From contig JAETXT010000007.1 of NCBI GenBank assembly GCA_019188255.1, positions 1,488,001-1,552,000 of the forward strand: a stretch of 64,000 nt of DNA. Reading direction: 5' to 3'. The notes beneath the pieces are model-generated. The model worked only from the letters and a program-made list of their open reading frames with translations. It had not been told where the DNA came from and made no database searches. The translations under genes were made by a program, and so were the position numbers. Positions 1-13,149 of this stretch are shown in pieces. Origin of the DNA: Verticillium longisporum (Eukaryota > Ascomycota > Sordariomycetes > Glomerellales > Plectosphaerellaceae). Each line of letters begins with the position of its first letter. Position 1 is the stretch's first letter.

Positions 1-3000
1 AGCCCATGGCGATCAGAGGAGCTGTCGCGAAGCCCCATTCTTCCGCACCAAGTAGACAGGCGATGGCGATGTCGCGGCCGGTCCTCAGCTGACCGTCAGT
101 TTGGACGACAACCCGGCCACGGAGGTCGTTTAGGACTAGCGTCTGGTGTGTCTCGGCAAGACCAAGCTCCCAGGGCAGACCGGCGTACTTAATTCCCGTC
201 CAGCGCGAGGCGCCCGTACCTCCGTCATGGCCCGAAATGAGGACATGGTCGGCCTTGGCCTTGGCGACACCGGACGCCACGATGCCGACGCCGACCTCGG
301 ACACCAACTTGACGGAAACGCGCGAGCGAGGAGCAGAGCACTTGAGATCGTAAATGAGCTGCTTCAGATCCTCAATGGAATAAATGTCGTGGTGGGGCGG
401 GGGCGAGATGAGACCGACACCAGGGGTGGAGTGACGAGTGCGGGCAATTGACTTGGAAACCTTGTGGCCAGGCAGCTCACCACCTTCACCGGGCTTGGCA
501 CCCTGGGCCATCTTGATCTGGAGCTCATCCGAGTCGGCGAGGTAGTTGGAGGTGACACCGAAACGTCCGGAGGCAATCTGCTTAATGGCGGAACGCATGG
601 TGTCTCCGTTGGCCATGCGCTGAGATCGCTCAGGATCCTCACCACCCTCTCCAGTGTTGGACTTGCCACCGAGCCTGTTCATGGCGACGGCCAAAGTGGA
701 GTGAGACTCCATGGAGATGGAGCCGTAAGACATGGCGCCCGTGCAGAAGCGGCGCACAATCTCCGTCCACGGCTCAACTTGGTCGATGGGGACGGCGTCA
801 CGCTCCTCGAACTTGAAGTCGAGAAGACCACGCAGAGTGCAGTTCTTGATTTGCTCGTACTCCGAGAGCGAGTAGGCTTCGTACGACTTGTCATTCTTGG
901 TTCGAACGGCGTCTTGAATGTTGGCGATCGAGGTAGGGTCATTAATGTGGGCCTCACCACCGTCACGCCAGTGGTACTCGCCGGACTCAGGAAGTCCGGT
1001 GACGCCGACGGTGTAGCGGGAGGGGAAACCCCTCTCGTGGAAGCGGAAGGCATCTTCGGCGATGTACTCGAACTTGGAGCCCTGAATGCGAGACGCAGTG
1101 CCCTTGAAGCAGCGCTCGACGATGGAGTCATCAAGACCAAGAATCTCAAAGATCTGAGCACCCTTGTAACTGGCGAGGGTGGAGATACCCATCTTGCTCA
1201 TAACCTTGAGGATACCGCCATCGCAGGAGTGCTTGTAGTTGCGGATCAGGGTGTCATCCGTAAGCTTCTTCTTGATGAGCTTCTCGCGGTTGAGCTTGAG
1301 AATGCACTCCATGGCGAGGTACGGGTTGATGGCATCGGCGCCGTAACCAAGGAGCACACACATGTGGTGAACCTCACGGGCCTCAGCCGTCTCGAGGACG
1401 ATGGCGGCGTGCGCACGCCACTTGTTGCTCACAAGGTGGTGGTGGACCATGCCGGAAGCCAGGAGAGCGGAGACGGGCACACGCTCAGCAGAGGTGGCCC
1501 TGTCGGACAGGACAATGATGCGATCCTTGGCCTCGATAGCAGCAGTGGCCTCATCACAGATGAAGTCGAGATGACGCAGGTATCCCTCGACGCCCTCGGA
1601 CTTGGGGAAGGTGAGGTCAATGGTCTTCACAGTCCACTCGGAGTACTTGGTCGACATGTTCTTGATAGCGTTCAACTCGGGAATCGAGAGAATGGGGCTG
1701 GGAAGCAGCAGACGTCCGGTCTGGGAGGCATCCATCTCGAGGAGGTTGCCCTGAGGACCAACGTAGCACTCCAGAGACATGACGACCGACTCGCGAATAG
1801 GGTCAATGGGAGGGTTGGTGACCTGGGCGAAGAGCTGGCGGAAGTACTCGTACAGCAAGCGAGGCGCCTGAGACAAACAAGCCAGAGGGGCATCGTTGCC
1901 CATGGAGCCAAGTGCCTCCTTCTCATCGGAGGCCATGGGAGCCAGCAGGAGGCTCACCTGTTCGTGGGTGAAGCCGAAAGCCAGAAGAAGCGGGTCCTGC
2001 TGGAGCAGGGTGTCGTCGGGCTTGGCAGCGAGATCGAAAGAGGTTTCGAGCTTCTCCTGAACCTTGGACATGGTCAGGAGGTTGTTGTCGAGCCACGAAC
2101 GGAAGTCGTGACGGCTGGAAACAGCCTCCTTGAGCTCCTTGTCATCGATGATGCGGCCAGCGACGGTGTCGACGAGCAGCATCTTACCAGGCTGAAGACG
2201 GCCCTTCTGGATGACGGTCTCAGGCTCGACGGGAATGGTGCCGACTTCGGACGCGCAAATGATGCGGTCGTCATCCATGACGTAGAAACGGCAAGGGCGA
2301 AGACCGTTACGGTCGAGGTTGGCACCGCAGAAACGACCGTCGGCAAAGGTGAACAGAGCGGGACCATCCCAGGGCTCCATCTGGCACGCAGCCCACTCGT
2401 AGAACGCGGCCTTGGTGGCGTCCATCTGCGTGTTGCCCTGCCAAGCCTCAGGAACCATCAGCATGACGGCCTCGGGCAGCGACAGCACGCCGTTGATGGT
2501 GAGCAGCTCGAGAACGTTGTCAAAGGCTGCCGAGTCGGAACCGCCGTCCTCAACAATGGGGTACAGCTTCTCAAGCTCATCTTTGAAGACATCCGACTGC
2601 ATGACGCCCTCTCGAGCCCTCATCCAGTTCTTGTTGCCACGTAGAGTGTTGATTTCACCATTGTGGGCGGCCCATCGAAGCGGCTGGGCACGATCCCACG
2701 AGGGGAACGTGTTGGTGGAGAAACGAGAGTGCACCAGGGCAAAGTGACCTTCGTAGTCGGCGTTGACCAGGTCATGGTAGTACTGGTAGACCTGGACGGG
2801 TGCCAGCTGACCCTTGTAGACAATGTTCTTGTTCGACAGAGAGCAGAGGTAGAACCAGTTGTGCAGGCCAATGGTGTGGGTGGCACGCTTCCTCAGAATG
2901 AAGAGCTGGATCTCGAAGTGGCGGTCGTCAAACTTTTCGGGATCGGTGATTTCGGGCTCGACGCCAGTGCCGTAGGCAGAGGCAAGGACGACAAAGGGCT

Positions 3001-3665
3001 GGAGGATGATAGGCTCGCGGGACCTGGCAGCGGGACCGAGTAGGGTCGAGTCCACGGGAGGCCTTCGCCATCCCAGGACTCGCAGACCCAACGATTCGGC
3101 AATGTCTTCCAACTGCCTCTTGGACTCCTGAAGAGTCTCCTCGTCGGGCTTAAAGAACAGGTTTCCCACGGCGTACTGGCCCAGAGGAGGCAGCTTAATG
3201 TTCTCCTCGCGCTCAAAGTTCTTGATGAAGAACTTGTGAGGGATGGACGTCATGACGCCAGCGCCATCACCGTCTCGCACATCAGAACCCACAGCACCTC
3301 TGTGGGTCATGTTGCAGAGCAGGTTGCGCGCATCGCTGACAATCTTGTGGCTAGGCTTGCCCTTGATGTGGCTTGAGAGCGGTTAGTGAAGATTCAGGCA
3401 CAGGCGGGATGCGAAGACAAGGGACGTACCAAGCAAAGCCTACACCGCAAGCATCTTTCTCAAGGTCTGGGTCATACAGACCTCTGTTGAACAAGGGTTA
3501 GCGACGGCGCCGAGTGGCGGGGACGGCAGACGCGACATACTGCTTCACCGGCAGAGCACCTGCCCAGGAGGTGTTGCCCTCCTCCTGGTACTCATAGGGA
3601 GTGTATTGCTCTTTTTCAGCGTCGAAAGAAGTTTGTTGGTCGTTGAAATCCTCAGGCAGGCCCAT
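1..3665 (-). CDS. GLT1: Glutamate synthase [NADH] (GOGAT), N-terminal part, cut by the left window edge
   Basis: This gene makes glutamate from glutamine and 2-oxoglutarate in the GS-GOGAT ammonium-assimilation cycle. Exons on the minus strand are 3541-3665, 3430-3483 and 1-3371 (open). The introns, 3484-3540 and 3372-3429, have GTATGT and GTACGT donors; the second has a CTAAC branch site. The start at 3665 (MGLPEDFND) gives a 53-residue propeptide before the class-II amidotransferase Cys (KDACGVGF, C54). This matches the 53-residue propeptide known for the yeast enzyme and is why I prefer it to the in-frame ATG at 3827. The glutaminase domain, the central domain and the start of the FMN/2-oxoglutarate synthase domain (GEGGELPG near 500, then [14 protein letters not shown]) are visible. 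The NADH/FAD half lies outside. About 1,183 of roughly 2,100 residues are present, with one uninterrupted frame in the long exon. Confidence 0.97.
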
Positions 3666-4995
3666 GCTAGGCGACAACCGTCGGCTCGTTATGGGAGTGG
3701 GATTCGGAATGAGAGAGCGTAGGAGGTATGCGATCGTCGAGAGGAGCAGAGCGAGCTGCACGTGCGGCGGATCTAGTAGAAAGAATAATGCCGCGGTCAG
3801 TAGGAGGTCTCGTGGGTCAAGGTGCAATGCAATGTGTGAAATTGTGTATGAAAACCAGTGAAGACAAGATGAGATCCAGGCGAGACGAGGCGGAAGTGTT
3901 GGCTTTTCGTTTGTCGGCGGCGGGGTACGTTACGGGCCGGAAACGGACGAGGCAAGCCATTTAAGACTTTATGATGAGAGAGACACGGCCGTCCCTCTCC
4001 TCATTTGAGTTTGAAGTGGCTGACGACGTTCCGGCAGGCGGGTCAAGAACAAGAAGATGGCCATGGAGAAAGTCTTGAGAAGCTTGCATCTTGTATGGGG
4101 GCATGTGTGCGACAAGCACGCTTGCATTGGCAAGCGACCAGATTGTTTTCATGCCCACATCACCACGAGTGCTTGCTCGGCAACGCATGATCAATGCCTG
4201 ATGCCCACAGCTCACATTTCGACTCAAATCTTGTCTCATCGGGAGCAGATTCACAGCGATAATGAAAGCGTAGCATGCAAATGCGGTGCGGCGCGCAGCA
4301 GAGTGTTGTACTGTAGTGCGTTGGCTGCTATAGTGTCTAGCAGCCAGGCGTAGCGCCAAGTGGAGCGAGGGTGGGAGCAGCGCGCCAATGGCTGCACGCG
4401 GAATGACAAGCAGATGCAGCATGGATAGGCGAACAGGCCATCGTCGCCCGCCCCAGCCAGCAGCATCCACGCCTCCACACCGACGTGGTCGAGTTGGCTG
4501 GCCGAATGGCTGGCCGAATGGAACCCTGGCGAGCGCGGCTCCTTATCTGAGTCGCGGCAGACTGACATCACCGCGAACAGGGGGCCGGGCGACCATGAAC
4601 CTGCGCCCTCTCGCTCATATCGTCGTGCTTCCACCAAAGAACAGCACACAGCTTGCATCAGGTACATGTGCTGGTGCAGGACACTCGCTTTCGCTGGTCC
4701 CGCTGGTGTGCGGAAGGAAGGCAGGCCGTCGATCAACGTCGTCCCTTCTGCTGTCGATTCTTCGGTGAAGCCCAACAAATGATTGCGCCTGCTCCCACAC
4801 CCATTGCCGCCGGCTGCGGGTCGGGTCGGCTCCCTGGCATCGAACTGACAGTCCCAATTGCTGGGTCATTTTCGTATATTCGGCTATTCGTACGTCGCCC
4901 GTGGCGCTCGTGGTTTCATCTTGTCGTAGGAGGAGGCGGGATGCAAATTGTAGGGAAGGCGGGGAGGGAGTGGCATGGGCGCTGACACGACTTAC

Positions 4996-5104
4996 CTTAC
5001 CAAGTAGCGGGTTCTGTACCGTGATGTACTTCGTAGCGTTGAAGGGGTATCGAATGTTCGCTAGGACAGCGGTGTCAGGAGGCTCAGTCGGCGGATAGTT
5101 GGAT
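4996..5104 (-). other. Exon-like segment upstream of GLT1, unassigned
   Basis: On the minus strand this block is preceded by a pyrimidine-rich stretch ending in TAG and followed by two overlapping strong donors (GTAAGG from 5000, GTAAGT from 4995). In one frame it reads SNYPPTEPPDTAVLANIRYP and onward with no stop, which is unusually protein-like for this gap. It could be an exon of an unrecognised gene or a non-coding 5' UTR exon of GLT1. I do not recognise the peptide and could not join it to a neighbouring exon in frame. Confidence 0.2.
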
Positions 5105-5828
5105 CTATCGTAGGAGCACCGCGTGAGAGGAATGAAAAGGCAAGAGAAGGGGGAAAAGAGGGTGGTCAGGTAGAAGGGGGTGATGGGCTCGTTTTTATGG
5201 CGTGAGGGGGGTTGGTCTTCCTCACACTTTTGTGCCTGGGGTCCGAGGGGGGGGGGAAGGGGTCGAGGATGGGCGAAGGTGGGCGGAGGGCGACAGGCGA
5301 TGGTCAAGACACTGGACTAATCTGGGGGGCTAACAGGGACAAGTCACTCCGAGATGGGGGAAGGCCCTGGGAGCGGCGTCGGGATGGAGGTTAAATTTCT
5401 GGGTAGCCTTGGGAATTTCCGCCGCGGCCACCACAAGCCGTCGAGCCGATGACGGATGCTTCGTGCAAGAAAGCGCAGGGCAGACAGGGAACTGAGGCAG
5501 GGCCAGTACCGGGGCCAAGTCCTTGATGCACTAGCTACGGTTGCAGGTTCCAGCTAAGCACGTTGACGAGGGGGGCCTTCTTCCGCACACAAAGATGCAA
5601 AGGCAGGAGCAACCCAAAGGTGGGGGTTATTACGCAGCCGAACAGCCAGACAGGACAAGCCAGGCACATGGGTAGGAGGAAAGTGCAACTGAATGCAAAA
5701 GCACCCCCTCCTTCCCACCCCCTGTTGTTCCTGGCCCGTGCCTTCCCTGCCACACACATCCCCCTTCCCCCCTCCGCCTCTGGAGCGAGACACAACGGCA
5801 GCTTGGCATTCATTCAACTCTACCTTAC

Positions 5829-5970
5829 CCTCATCACCTTCCTCGGTGTGCTCCCAGAGGTAGATCGAGAATAGGTTGGCCACGACCTGCCGACACCAGT
5901 TCCGTATATAAAAGGTATCAAGAGAACTAAAGTTGAAATCAGAAGTCATCACTGTGCTTGTCGCTGCCAT
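5829..5970 (-). other. Exon-like segment with ATG, unassigned
   Basis: Starting from an ATG at 5970, the minus strand reads MAATSTVMTSDFNFSSLDTF, then an aromatic-rich stretch (RNWCRQVVANLFSIYLWEHT), and reaches a GTAAGG donor at 5828. The frame and donor would suit a first exon. It does not join in phase directly to the segment at 4996-5104. I do not recognise the sequence, and chance is a real possibility. Confidence 0.18.
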
Positions 5971-8900
5971 TCGAATCTGACCAAGGGTCAAGGCCTTCGG
6001 ACAAAGCCAGGAGGGGCAAAGCACGTGTCAGAAAACACCGCATCCCTCGTTCAACATGCTGTCTCATCGGTCCACTTCACCACAGCCTACATTGCTCAAC
6101 ACGTACATCTCGGGCGATTATTACCCTGGTCCATAAGCAGCCTTCGGTCTGGTCGCTGAGCAGCCACCTCACCGGCGTCGCAACACAGCGCCTGCCGTTT
6201 CTTGGCCTCGTCTGGCTGGGCGGTGAGTGGCAGCGCCATGCCATATTATGCAGCCTCAGCAGCAGCCTCTTCCTCAGCCAGCGGCTGATCAGCTATGGGA
6301 ATAATGACGGGCCTGTCGAGAGCCAACGGTGCACCTTGAAGCGTCGCCATTTCCGAGTCTCTACCTCCCTCTGATGATGGACACTGCCCAACGATCCCCG
6401 CCCTGGTGGCGCCGCTCGAGGTATTCTCCATGGAAGAAAGAAGCTCCAGTAACAAGTGGCCGAGGTCTCCTCCGCCATCCAACCAGAGACTGGCCATTTC
6501 GGAGCCTGTCGAAGCCTTGACGGACCCTTGAGCGAATCGACTGGTATGAATGTCTTTGGCGCTGTAAAATATTTGGTGTCAGACAAATTTCAACACCACA
6601 CATCTGTTCAGGCCAGACATGCGACCCCAATTGCCCAATCGCCCCGAAGGCCAGGACCCCCGTCCCCAAGATCCACCCCACATCCGCATGCAGAGCTGCA
6701 AGGATGTGAAGGTCTTGGTGGCTGGCTCGTGCTCAAGGGGAGATCCCTGCGCATCCGTCGCATCTCGCGAAACAAAAAATGTCATCGTCGAGAGACCCCA
6801 GAGCTCCCACCAATCACCAAATCCGATTTCAAAGAGGTCGCCTCGGCCGATGTCGCCTCCAAGGTCCTGCCCGCCGGCCAAAGCTGCAACATGCTGTTGG
6901 CGTCTTGCAGATGCACCCCCATCGAACCCCTCCAGCCTCCTGGTACGGGACCCTTTTTTTATTGACGCAGCGCCGTCATCCACTGCAACCCTTCAGCCCG
7001 GGACAACAGCCGAACCTATTGTGGTCAGTGGTTCGTCCACACCATCCATCAGGAGGGAGGGCTGGTCGAACATGTGCCGCGGACATGTGCTCGTGGATAA
7101 TTTGATCGCCCACACCACAATTATTGGACAGGCAGAAACACAATCGCAAAAAAACAGTGCTTCAGTCTCTTCATAAAAGTAAGATCCGTAGAATGCCCTG
7201 GATGCCCATTTCAATGGTGAACAGACAGCAGCCTCGTATCACTTCGTTGTGTCGCTATTATTGCCTTTTTGTCCCACCTTTCTTCTGCGAGACACCACAA
7301 GGTCGTCTAGGATGGTTCGCCCGTCAGGCCATATGTGTGGTGCATGGAGGGGCATTGCGAATGAGGGGCTATGGGGTTTCAACGCCAGAATTGGAATCCG
7401 TGGACAGCAGAACACCCATGGCGAACGGAGGGAAGGGGCCTTTTCCTTCTGAGCGCCAGAGCCGTAGCCAGCGCGATCGAAAGACCAAAAAAACCCTCAA
7501 TGCCTTGTCGCGCGCCGCCATCGATCGTTGCCCAATCGCGACGGTGTCTCTCGGGCGAATCTGAATTCTGACCAATAGAGGCCGGCTCAGTTTACATTGG
7601 CACTGCTGCGATTCGGCACATCTCGTTCCAGTTGAAGCTGCTCTGGAGGTTTGGGTATGGCTCCATCTATCGCGTTGTCAATACATCGACATGGAGAAAC
7701 AAGAAGAGTCGACCAATCACTTGTCACATCGGCGCCATCTCTCGTCTTATCTCAGACCAACCAAAACGACACTGACCCTCCACGCATGCACATGCTGGAA
7801 AATGGACCCAGCAGAGGGGGGTTCGTACTAGTCGGATGCGCTTCTGCTCGTAACCCCCGCGGCACGTTCCAGTTCTGGCAATCTGGGAGATCTTGCGGCG
7901 GGACGGCTTCCTTGCTGGCGGCGCCGCACTGATGCATGTCTCGGCCTCTGAGAGGTCGACGATGTTGCTAGCCCATGTCAAAATCCATCACTGACCGCGT
8001 CAACGGTGTCGAGGGTCGGCATATCCTACGTCACCGAACACAAGTGCATGCCAGAGTTATTCAACGACTCAAACTCAACAGGCGTGTTGGCGATGCACGG
8101 TATCACAAGAGGCTTTCTTGGTGTGTGAAGGAGGGATTTCGACAGATTGATTGACAGACGCTCCTCCGATGAGCGATCCTATCCTCTCATTTGTGTCCGT
8201 GGAAATCGGGGTGAGAAAGAGGGGAAGGGGTGTTCAAAGGCGAACGGCGGGGGGCGACCAAATGGACGTTCCCTGATCACCACGTCCATGAGCACGAATT
8301 AGGGGGTTTCGCGATGGCGACCAGGGCCGCCAGCACTAGGATATAGCCGATGCCGCGGCTGACCTGACGCAGGAGGTATTATAAATATGTGATTCGTTCC
8401 TGGTCGAAAATCCCCATCTCCGCTTGGCCTTAACTGCGGAGTCGAAGCGGCGAGGACGAGGACGTCGCCGTGTGCGACACAGGAGCATCAGGCGTGACAC
8501 GGCCGAGGGGAGCCCGAGAGAGAGGCACTGGGACCACCCGACATCGGCCGAGCGGCCAGGACCAGAAAGAAGGGGAGGGGGGGCGCAACTGTGACACCGC
8601 CCTGGCTCTCGCCCTCGTCCTCGCGTTCGTCTGAGCCCAGACCGACGCAGGAGAATGGGAAAACCCACTCGAGTCAGCGAGATCCTCGTTTCCGCCGGCG
8701 CGACATTGAGAGATTTTTCTGCCAGGCAGCAGGTGGGCAGACACTGTCAGAGAGGTGTCTGGCGACGCCAACCAATGCGCGCGCCGCTCAATGTCAGCTG
8801 CACCCGGAAACTCCCGATGCGACCACGGCGGGAGGGTCGCGGGCCACAGTGGCGGACAAGGCCGCCCCCCCCCTCTATTGAGGCCAGTTTGCGCGGAGGG

Positions 8901-10041
8901 AGACGAGCGGGCGGGGCGGTAAAGAGGCAGAGCTGAATTTCCCCGGGCGGGAACCCCATTTCCATTACCTTAGAAAAAATGTCGCATTGTCCATGCTGGC
9001 AGGCCCAGACCTCCGCCGAAGAGGGAAATCACCCTTCTCCTTGCCTTGCCTTGTCTCCCCGACGCCCTCTCTGGGCGCCTGAAGATGTTTGCGGCACGAA
9101 ACATGTTGCAGTAGGATGGTCGCGTGAGTAGGCTGCAGGGAGGCGGGAGCCGCTAGGTGTTCTGGAACAGGGGAAGACTACGAGGAGAGTTTGATTGAGT
9201 TACGAAATGAGGGGGTAACGGATTTGTAGATATCTTGATGAATTTACGAAATCACGGTCTACGGTCGTGCGCCGACTGTCATGCGACCTCGACAAGTCAG
9301 GTCTCGGCAGATTGAGCTGGGTCGTGGTTGGTGAGTGCAGTCGGGGCCGGCACTTGTCTCCCGGAGCTCCTCTCGGAGCTCTGGGGGGGTTCAGGTGGTG
9401 AAAAGGCCAGCTAGTAGAGGCGGTTGGAGCGTCGCCCTACCTGACTTGTGTGAACGGGACAAGAGGCGTCCAAGAATGAGGATTCATTGTGAGACGGTCT
9501 TCGTCGTTGCTGAGGAAGGGACTCCAGGGCTCCAGGGGGCGGAGAGGAGAGGGGGGCAGGGGAAGGGGAAGGGCCTCGCGAATCTGAAAACAAGCATTGG
9601 CAGGCGCCGCAAGCGCTAGGATGCGCGCGGCTGCCAGTAAATGTGGGGTAAAAGGGAGGACAGGCAGGAAGTACTTGTAACAGCAGGGAGCTTGAGTTGA
9701 GGCAGGAAGCAGGAAGCTTGGGCCCTGCAGCCACATGGGTAGCAACTGCCAAGCCGAAGCCACTACCATGTACGAACATGTCGTGACTTGTTTACTTCCT
9801 GCCCCATTACGTTTCTGTGACTATTCAAACGTCACAACGTCCATTTTCTCCAACCCCGAACTTCCCAGACATCCCGGGTTTCTCTTACGCATCGTTTCAA
9901 CGACGACCGACCTCCGATGAAGGCGGAAGGGCGAAAAAATCAACGAACAAACTCTAACCTTCCCTTCTGACGACCTGCAACGAATAGGACACATCCCAAC
10001 CCCTCCTCGCCGGCCTTTCAGCCCATGAGGCACACGCCATC

Positions 10042-11306
10042 ATGTTTGGTCTCCTCCCAGACCTGACCCCTCGAGACGTACGCTCGAACCCCCCCTTCCC
10101 CCCTTCTCCGCCTCCTTTCTCCATCATCGTGAAGGCATGACCTCCTGCACGTTGCAAACTCTGACCTTCGGCGTGATGTGATGACTTTTGACTGACTTTT
10201 TCTCTCCCCAGTCACACTCGGTCTGGTACTCGTCCTCCCGAAACCCGCTGCACCATCCGCCCGCGCCCGACCCATCTGTCGACCACACGAACCCGCACCC
10301 CGACCATGCCGCCCAGCAGTCCTCGTCGCGCCGCGCCGGCCAGCTGCTCCTCGAGCGGTCCCAGCTCGCGCGCCTGCGCGCCGACGAGCACAACCTCGAC
10401 CGTCGCCGCCTCAACGTGCAGAACTTTGGCAGCACATGGCTCAAGCCGCCCGGCGTGCCCAAGACGCTGCACCAGATGCGCGAGGAGCGGCGCGAGGCCG
10501 AGGAGCACGCCGAGGCCGTGCGCCGCGAGCAGCTGCAGCAGGAGCTCGCCGAGGCCGAGGAAGGCGGCGGCCCCGAGGAGGATGATGAGACGGCCGACAT
10601 GGAGGACCTGGGCGACGGCGCGCGGGATCTCGATGAGGAGATTCCCGATGCCGATGCCGTGGGCATGGAGCTCAGTGCCATTGGCGAGTCGTCGACGGAT
10701 GAAGCTTCCGACTCGGATAGTAGCAGCGCAGCGAGTGGGGATGGCGATGACGATGACGACGATGGGCCGAGGGCCGGGGACGGGCCTGGCAGGGGGGAGG
10801 CGCTGCGGGAGGAGCGCAGGGCCGAGCTCGTGCAGGCGCGGATGCGCATGGCGCGTGGCGACGACGACGATGTGTACGGGGCCGACGAGGAGGAGATCGA
10901 GGCCGAAACGGAGGGACAGCTGCTGCTCGAGGACGAGGGCGACAGCTTCCTACCTGTGGATGGTCAGGTTGCCGACGAGGACCTCGACATGGACGCCGAC
11001 CTCGACGGCAGCATGGCTGACGGAGCCGAGCTCAGCGGCGTCTACGAGCACACGGACACCGAGGCCGAACTGAGCAGCAGTCTGCCCTCGGACAGCAGTG
11101 ACGCCGAGGACGAGGACGACGTGGGTTTCGCACCGCGGTCGTCCCTCGGGGCTGGCGTGCTGAGGCCGCCGACGAGTCCGACGATGCAGGGGCGCGGTCA
11201 GACCCACCATCCGCGGCAGGATATGGACCTCAGCAGTCTTTTGTCGGGAGGGGACAGCAGCATGCTGGGGAGCAGTCCGCAGGCGGGGGCTGCGCCGCAG
11301 CGGTAG
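10042..11306 (+). CDS. APC15: Anaphase-promoting complex subunit 15 (Apc15/Mnd2-like)
   Basis: This is a small scaffold-associated subunit of the APC/C ubiquitin ligase, which in other species controls turnover of the mitotic checkpoint complex or, as yeast Mnd2, meiotic APC/C. Exons are 10042-10077 and 10212-11306, giving 376 aa; the 134-nt intron is phase 0 with a TCTCTCCCCAG acceptor. The first exon encodes MFGLLPDLTPRD and splices onto SHSVWYSSSRNP. The family block RRRLNVQNFGSTWLKPPGVP, followed by KTLHQMREERREAEEHAEAVRR, covers about residues 80-135. The rest is a long acidic, disordered tail rich in Asp/Glu/Ser with only scattered conservation. The call rests on the conserved N-terminal third. 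Confidence 0.85.
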
Positions 11307-13149
11307 CATGAACAAGGCTGGGGCGTTGCTTTGGAGCGGTGCTGCTCTTTAGGCACGACGCCGCTCTTTCGGCACGACGGCAGCGCGTCTTGAATCTGGC
11401 GTTCTATGGGGGGCGCATTGGCATGATATGGGGGCCGCATTGGCATGATATGGGGGGCTTGGGCTACGCAAAAGGTCGAGGCCACTGCAGCCGGCGAACG
11501 GGTCTGTGTTACGATTTATGAGTAGGAAGCATTGCCTGTGCCACTGCCAGGGATGAAAGCGAGAATGCGGAGCGAAAGCATCCTTGAACATGATTCAATC
11601 TGTATCTGTGTCCTGTCGGTGTGTACTGCATTATTGTTATGGAGTGGGTTGTGCCGCGGTGTTTATTGCGATGCAAATTGCCCCATTCGTGAAGAGGGTC
11701 CCAGATACTTCAACGGGATATGTCCTGGCGAACTCTTTAGTGCCCTCTAATTCTTGTCTTGGTGGCATGGTGAGCAAGCAGACTACTATCGGAAAAGCTG
11801 GCCCGAGGCAAGCAAAGTGTCAAGGCCGTATTGACCTGATAGTTTCCCTGTCGGTTCATTGCCTATTATGAAAGGTAAACGACGGCAAAATCCTGCTGAA
11901 GCTCCCTGTTACGACTCCGAGTGCATGATACACAAGACTTGTTCGGTTCCTGCGAGGCATACCTAGTCTTGCCTTAACTCCTCTGTTGGGCGTGAAGAGT
12001 GCGAAACTCGTTGTCGCCGGCGCCCTAATTGGGTTCCTCTTCTCTTATTTTGAATAGGCCGGGGATGACCTTGCCAGGTATCGAAGTTTCCCAAGCCGGT
12101 GTCGAGGAAACAAGGGGCCCCTTAAATGTGCTTCTCAGCATCGTATATCAATTTCTGATCAAGTTTGGCCAAAACATTCGGTGACCGCATGTTCAAGAAC
12201 CGCTTTTTCGCAAGCTGACGAGGGGTTGGCACATCTGTACCTGATGTGCGGATATCTTCCAAAACCGTGACCCAAGTTCTACCGCTGAACAGAATGGAGG
12301 ACTTACCACAAGGGTGGCTGCACTGATGACTTCAGCCCTCCCACGCTGGTCTCATCCGTGCCATGGTGTAGTCGACGTTGTGTCAAGTGGCAATTGAATT
12401 CTGGTATGCATGGCGATTGTGAAGGCAGGCCGATGACAAGACGATCTCGGAACGGCACCCTCAATTTCAGGCACTAATCTTTCTGAAGAAGGTAACTCGA
12501 AGCTTTATCAACATGTCTGGTTCATGATCACTTGGAAGCTATCGCTGGGTTTATCAGGCGGGCAGCTCTTCAATGCAGCACTCAAGAATACCTTGCAAAG
12601 CGGACTAACAGGCCCCCAAACGACCATCGCGAAACAGCAAAGGACCGTCATGTCACAAAGGTTCCCGAAACGACCCATGCTACTACCTACCCGTTGCCGA
12701 GGCTGTTGTAGCGCGAGAACTTCTGGGCCACACGAAAAAGCTGGCAAAGGTCGAGGACAAAGTTTGATCCCTGCCATGATTTACCATGTCGGCCTGGAAG
12801 ACTTAAAAGCCAATGGGGCAGGCTTCAGGGTGAGGTTTATATCCGAACATCAAGGTATCACAGCATGACCAAGGCACTACCACGCCCATGTCAGGACGTA
12901 TGCCTACTGATCGACTGCCATTGCCACACGGGCAAGCCAGCCACAGACATTTCCCTCCGATCATTCAACAGAAAGCCTCCCAGCCATGTATTATGCACTC
13001 CAAACATGACAGCCTCCGCAGAGAAAACAAATGCAGTCTCCATTTTCCAAAGCTCACGCCAAACGCCACTGGTGCACCCCCAGACCGTCCCAGAAACTCC
13101 ATAGTCGACAGCCCACAAGCCAGGCACACATGCAAGCGGCCCCCGCCCG
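11307..13149. other. Intergenic between convergent APC15 and BET1
   Basis: No gene is supported. The left end carries two small imperfect tandem duplications (11346-11384 and 11408-11456). The rest is unremarkable and presumably contains the 3' UTRs of both flanking genes. Confidence 0.6.
11346..11456. repeat. Two short imperfect direct duplications
   Basis: GCTCTTTAGGCACGACGCC is followed directly by GCTCTTTCGGCACGACGGC (about 19-nt period, 11346-11384). Slightly downstream, GCATTGGCATGATATGGGG occurs twice, with a 23-nt spacing (11416-11456). Both lie just after the APC15 stop. They look like local slippage or duplication events with no visible coding role. Confidence 0.7.

Larger units (their letters stand above)
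3666..10041. other. Intergenic, 6.4 kb, between divergent GLT1 and APC15
   Basis: I see no confident gene. Open frames here are short, low-complexity and lack family resemblance. G-rich runs on the plus strand occur around 5200-5290 and 8560-8590. Part of the region must be the promoter and 5' UTR of GLT1 (left) and APC15 (right). Two exon-like minus-strand segments are listed separately. A TATAAATA box lies at 8380-8387 but has no gene obviously attached. Confidence 0.6.

Noticed and set aside
464..2644. A 726-codon plus-strand open frame as a gene
   Set aside because: It is exactly antisense to a clearly conserved glutamate synthase, and its composition is the mirror of biased sense codons.
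4615..5307. A 230-codon minus-strand frame as a complete gene upstream of GLT1
   Set aside because: Only the central ~100 nt is protein-like and it is bounded by splice-like sites; the rest is low-complexity. I list only that segment.
10124..10849. A 241-codon minus-strand Ser-rich frame opposite APC15
   Set aside because: It is a shadow of the acidic Asp/Glu/Ser codons of APC15.
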